Assembly (NCBI RefSeq): GCF_051014445.1 | Contig: NC_135134.1 | Coordinates: forward strand, 29,949,672 to 30,013,671 | Direction of reading: 5' to 3' | Length of the DNA: 64,000 nucleotides | Source of the DNA: Colletes latitarsis | Lineage: Eukaryota > Arthropoda > Insecta > Hymenoptera > Colletidae | In this document: piece after piece, positions 59,381 through 64,000 of the stretch | Layout: each line of letters opens with the position of its first letter | How positions within the stretch are numbered: position 1 is the stretch's first letter | Program-made: the position numbers and the translations under genes | Notes under the pieces: model-generated | Told to the model about the DNA's origin: nothing | Databases searched by the model: none | What the model saw: only the letters and a program-made list of their open reading frames with translations

Positions 59381-62300
59381 CAGATCCTGGGTATATTCCG
59401 TGTTTGAAACACGTAGTAATGTGGTAACACACTGAAGCAGTCAATTAAACCTGGTTTCGATCAATATTTCAGAGGATAACACCGGTTAGGTCTGGGTTAG
59501 GTCTGGGATATGCGCGCATCTGGCTTATACTTTCACCTTTTTCGCATACTTGTTGGCTAGATCCTGGGTTTTTTTCGGGTTTGAATAACGCAGTAATGTG
59601 GTGCCACACTGAAGCAGTCAATTAAACCTGGTTTCGATCAATATTTTAGAGGATAACGCCGGTTAGGTCTGGGTTAGGTCTGGGAAATGCGCGCATCTGG
59701 CTTATACTTTCGCCTTTTTCGCAAACTTGTTGGCCAGATCCTGGGTTTTTTTCGTGTATGAATCGCGTCGTAATGTGTTAATACACTGAAGCAGTCAATA
59801 AAACCTGGTTTCGATCAATATTTCAGAGGATAACACCGGTTAGGTCTGGGTTAGGTCTGGGTTATGCCCGCATCTGGCTCATGATTTTGCCTTCTTCGCA
59901 TACTTGTTGGCCAGATCCTGGGTTTTTTTCGCGTTTGAATCACGTAGTAATGTGGTACCACACTGAGGCAGTCTATTAAACCTGGATTCGGACAGTATTT
60001 TAGAGGATAACACCGGTTAGGTCTGGGTTAGGTCTGGGTTATGCCCGCATCTGGCTCATGATTTTGCCTTCTTCGCATACTTGTTGGCCAGATCCTGGGT
60101 TTTTTTCGTGTTTGAATCACGTAGTAATGTGGTAATACACTGAAGCAGTCAATTAAACCTGGTTTCGATCAATATTCTAGAGGATAACACCGGTTAGGTC
60201 TGGGTTAGGTCTGGGAAATGCGCGCATCTGGCTTATACTTTCGCCTTTTTCGCAAACTTGTTGGCCAGATCCTGGGTTTTTTTCGTGTTTGAATCACGTA
60301 GTAATGTGGTAACACACTGAAGCAGTCAATTAAACCTGGTTTCGATCAATATTTTAGAGGATAACACCGGTTAGGTCTGGGTTAGGTCAGGGTTATGCCC
60401 GCATCTGGGTCATGATTTTGCCTTCTTCGCATACTTGTTGGCCAGATCTTGGGTTTTTTTCGTGTTTGAATCACGTAGTAATGTGGTAACACTCTGAAGC
60501 AGTCAATTAAACCTGGTTTCGATCAATATTTTAGAGGATAACACCGGTTAGGTCTGGGTTTGGTCTGGGTTATGCCCGCATCTGGCTCATGATTTTGCCT
60601 TCTTCGCATACTTGTTGGCCAGATCCTGGGTTTTTTTCGTGTTTGAATCACGTAGTAATGTGGTAACACACTGAAGCAGTCAATTAAACCTGGCTTCGAT
60701 CTATATTTCAGAGGATAACACCGGTTAGGTCTGGGTTAGGTCTGGGAAATGCGCGCATCTGGCTTATACTTTCGCCTTTTTCGCAAACTTGTTGGCCAGA
60801 TCCTGGGTATTTTCCGTGTTTGAAACATGTAGTAATGTGGTAACACACTGAGGCAGTCAATTAAACCTGGTTTCGATCAATATTTTAGAGGATAACACCG
60901 GTTAGGTCTGGGTTAGGTCTGGGTTATGCCCGCATCTGGCTTATACTTTCGCCTTTTTCGCAAACTTGTTGGCCAGATCCTGGGTATTTTCCGTGTTTGA
61001 AACACGTAGTAATGTGGTAACACACTGAAGCAGTCAATTAAACCAGGTTTCGATCAATATTTCAGAGGATAACACCGGTTAGGTCGGGGTTAGGTCTGGG
61101 ATATGCGCGCATCTGGCTTATACTTTCGCCTTTTTCGCATACTTGTTGGCTAGATCCTGGGTTTTTTTCGGGTTTGAATAACGCAGTAATGTGGTACCAC
61201 ACTGAAGCAGTCAATGAAACCTGGTTTCGATCAATATTTTAGAGGATAACGCCGGTTAGGTCTGGGTTAGGTCTGGGAAATGCGCGCATCTGGCTTATAC
61301 TTTCGCCTTTTTCGCATACTTGTTGGCTAGATCCTGGGTTTTTTTCGGGTTTGAATAACGCAGTAATGTGGTACCACACTGAAGCAGTCAATTAAACCTG
61401 GTTTCGATCAATATTTTAGAGGATAACACCGGTTAGGTCTGGGTTAGGTCTGGGATATGCGCGCATCTGGCTTATACTTTCGCCTTTTTCGCAAACTTGT
61501 TGGCCAGATCCTGGGTATTTTCCGTGTTTGAAACACGTAGTAATGTGGTAACACACTGAAGCAGACAATTAAACCTGGTTTCGATCAATATTTTAGAGGA
61601 TAACACCTGTTAGGTCTGGGTTAGGTCTGGGATATGCGCGCATCTGGCTCATGATTTTGCCTTTTTCGCATACTTGTTGGCTAGATCCTGGGTTTTTTTC
61701 GGGTTTGTATAACGCAGTAATGTGGTACCACACTGAAGCAGTCAATTAAACCTGGTTTCGATCAATATTTTAGAGGATAACGCCGGTTAGGACTGGGTTA
61801 GGTCTGGGATATGCGCGCTTCTGGCTTATACCTTCGCCTTTTTCGCATACTTGTTGGCTAGATCCTGGGTTTTTTTCGGGTTTGAATAACGCAGTAATGT
61901 GGTACCACACTGAAGCAGTCAATTAAACCTGGTTTCGATCAATATTTTAGAGGATAACACCGGTTAGGTCTGGGTTAGGTCTGGGTTATGCCCGCATCGG
62001 GCTCATGATTTTGCCCTCTTCGCATACTTGTTGGTCAGATCCTGGGTTTTTTTCGTGTTTCAATCACGTAGTAATGTGGTAACACACTGAGGCAGTCTAT
62101 TAAACTTGGATTCGGACAGTATTTTAGAGGATAACACCGGTTAGGTCTGGGTTAGGTCTGGGTTATGCCCGCATCTGGCTCATGATTTTGCCTTCTTCGC
62201 ATACTTGTTGGCCAGATCCTGGGTTTTTTTTCGTGTTTGAATCACGTAGTAATGTGGTAACACACTGAAGCTGTCAATTAAACCTGGTTTCGATCAATAT

Positions 62301-62390
62301 TTTAGAGGATAACACCGGTTAGATCTGTGTTAGGTCTCGGATATGCGCGCATCTGGCTTATACTTTCACCTTTATCGCAAACTTGTTGGC
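59381..62390. repeat. Block copy 2, shortened by three monomers (about 3010 bp)
   Basis: Follows copy 1 in order, but the offset drops from 3541 to 3010 bp at about 60925. The 531-bp difference is exactly three monomers, those at about 57390-57920 in copy 1. Later markers keep the 3010-bp offset: AACCAGGTTTCG (58031/61041), CGGGTTTGTATAACG, GCGCGCTTCTGG and GCATCGGGC (58985/61995). Confidence 0.83.
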
Positions 62391-64000
62391 CAGATCCTGG
62401 GTTTTTTCCGTGTTTGATCACGTAGTAATGTGGTAACACACTGAAGCAGTCAATAAAACCTGGTTTCGATCAATATTTTTGAGGATAACACCGGTTAGGT
62501 CTGGGTTAGGTCTGGGTTATGCCCGCATCTGGCTTATACTTTCGCCTTTTTCGCAAACATGTTGGCCAGATCCTGGGTTTTTTTCGTGTTTGAATCACGT
62601 AGTAATGTGGTAACACACTGAAGCAGTCAATTAAACCTGGTTTCGATCAATATTTCAGAGGATAACACCGGTTAGGTCTGGGTTAGGTCTGGGATATGCG
62701 CCCATCTGGCTCATGATTTTGCCTTTTTCGCATACTTGTTGGCTAGATCCTGGGTTTTTTTCGGGTTTGAATAACGCAGTAATGTGGTACCACACTGAAG
62801 CAGTCAATTAAACCTGGTTTCGATCAATATTTTAGAGGATAACACCGGTTAGGTCTGGGTTAGGTCTGGGTTATGCCCGCATCTGGCTCATGATTTTGCC
62901 TTCTTCGCATACTTGTTGGCCAGATCCTGGGTTTTTTTCGTGTTTGAATCACGTAGTAATGTGGTAACACACTGAAGCTGTCAATTAAACCTGGTTTCGA
63001 TCAATATTTTAGAGGATAACACCGGTTAGGTCTGGGTTAGGTCTGGGTTATGCCCGCATCTGGCTCATGATTTTCCCTTCTTCGCAAACTTGTTGGCCAG
63101 ATCCTGGGTATTTTCCGTGTTTGAAACACGTAGTAATGTGGTAACACACTGAAGCAGTCAATTAAACCTGGTTTCGATCAATATTTCAGAGGATAACACC
63201 GGTTAGGTCTGGGTTAGGTCTGGGATATGCGCGCATCTGGCTTATACTTTCGCCTTTTTCGCATACTTGTTGGCTAGATCCTGGGTTTTTTTCGGGTTTG
63301 AATAACGCAGTAATGTGGTACCACACTGAAGCAGTCAATTAAACCTGGTTTCGATCAATATTTTAGAGGATAACACCGGTTAGGTCTGGGATAGGTCCGG
63401 GATATGGCCGCATCTGGCTCATTATTTTGCCTTCTTCGCACACTTGTTGGCCAGATCCTGGGTTTTTTTCGTGTTTGAATCACGTAGTAATGTGGTAACA
63501 CACTGAAGCAGTCAATTAAACCTAGTTTCGATCAATATTTCAGAGGATAACACCGGTTAGGTCTGGGTTAGGTCTGGGAAATGCGCGCATCTGGCTTATA
63601 CTTTCGCCTTCTTCGCATACTTGTTGGCCAGATCCTGGGTTTTTTTCGTGTTTGAATCACGTAGTAATGTGGTACCACACTGAGGCAGTCAATTAAACCT
63701 GGTTTCGATCAATATTTCAAAGGATAACGCCGGTTAGGTCTGGGTTAGGTCTGGGATTTGCGCGCATCTGGCTTATACTTTCGCCTTTTTCGCAAACTTG
63801 TTGGCCAGATCCTGGGTATTTTACGTGTTTGAAACATGTAGTAATGTGGTAACACACTGAAGCAGTCAATTAAACCTGGTTTCGATCAATATTTTAGAGG
63901 ATAACACCGGTTAGGTCTGGGTTAGGTCTGGGTTATGCCCGCATCTGGCTCATGATTTTGCCTTCTTCGCATACTTGTTGGCCAGATCCTGGGTTTATTT

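Larger units (their letters stand above)
29291..64000. repeat. Right satellite array, 177-bp monomer, head to tail
   Basis: About 196 monomers in the same orientation as the left array, running off the window end. Type B monomers (ATATGCGCGCATCTGG, CTTATACTTTCGCC, TTCGCAAACTTG) are much more frequent than on the left. A CGGGTTTGAATAACGCAG subtype with GTGGTACCACAC is abundant here. Another subtype has GGATTCGGACAGTATTTT with TTTCAATCACG and GAGGCAGTC. Duplicated blocks have spacings that are multiples of 177 (2301, 3894, 7433, 9735 bp). No gene or transposon insertion was seen in these 34.7 kb. Confidence 0.98.

Noticed and set aside
1..64000. CRISPR array
   Set aside because: The repeats are contiguous 177-bp monomers without unique spacers, and no cas-like genes are present. 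The sequence is eukaryotic.

Overview
The window is eukaryotic, almost certainly an insect and probably a hymenopteran (bee, wasp or ant relative). Nothing in it reads as a bacterial or viral gene cluster. About 52.6 kb of the 64 kb is one satellite DNA with a 177-bp monomer. The rest is an 11.4-kb AT-rich island made of nested, decayed transposable elements. The insect call rests on the transposon types (copia with an initiator-tRNA-Met primer site, Merlin, pogo/jerky-type DDE, TA-flanked palindromic MITEs) and on a TTAGG-derived 11-nt motif inside the satellite. The hymenopteran part is inference.

Layout. 1-17922: left satellite array, about 101 head-to-tail monomers. 17923-29290: transposon island. 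29291-64000: right satellite array, about 196 monomers in the same orientation. Both arrays run off the window. Higher-order blocks (6-, 12-, 13-, 17/20-, 19/23- and 42-monomer units) show repeated recent segmental duplication. Some of these blocks occur on both sides of the island, so this is one array that was interrupted.

Island. From left to right it holds an AT-rich stretch with a small decayed ORF; a Merlin-type DNA transposon remnant bounded by long inverted repeats (18790-18992 and 20163-24829), whose right arm is split by a complete copia LTR retrotransposon on the minus strand (20259-24687, 5-bp target duplication ATAAC); a fused double MITE (25504-26880); a pogo/jerky-type DDE transposase remnant on the plus strand (26981-28162); and a second MITE of the same family (28598-29274), 16 bp before the satellite resumes. 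Copia retains gag, protease, integrase, reverse transcriptase and RNase H in the usual order, but with several frameshifts.

No host protein gene, tRNA, rRNA or CRISPR array was found. The most interesting signal is in the satellite: nearly every monomer carries two adjacent copies of TTAGGTCTGGG, which has the form of the long TTAGG-derived telomere motifs of some Hymenoptera. This suggests a subtelomeric or telomere-derived origin. Single-copy variants differ by exactly one 11-nt unit.
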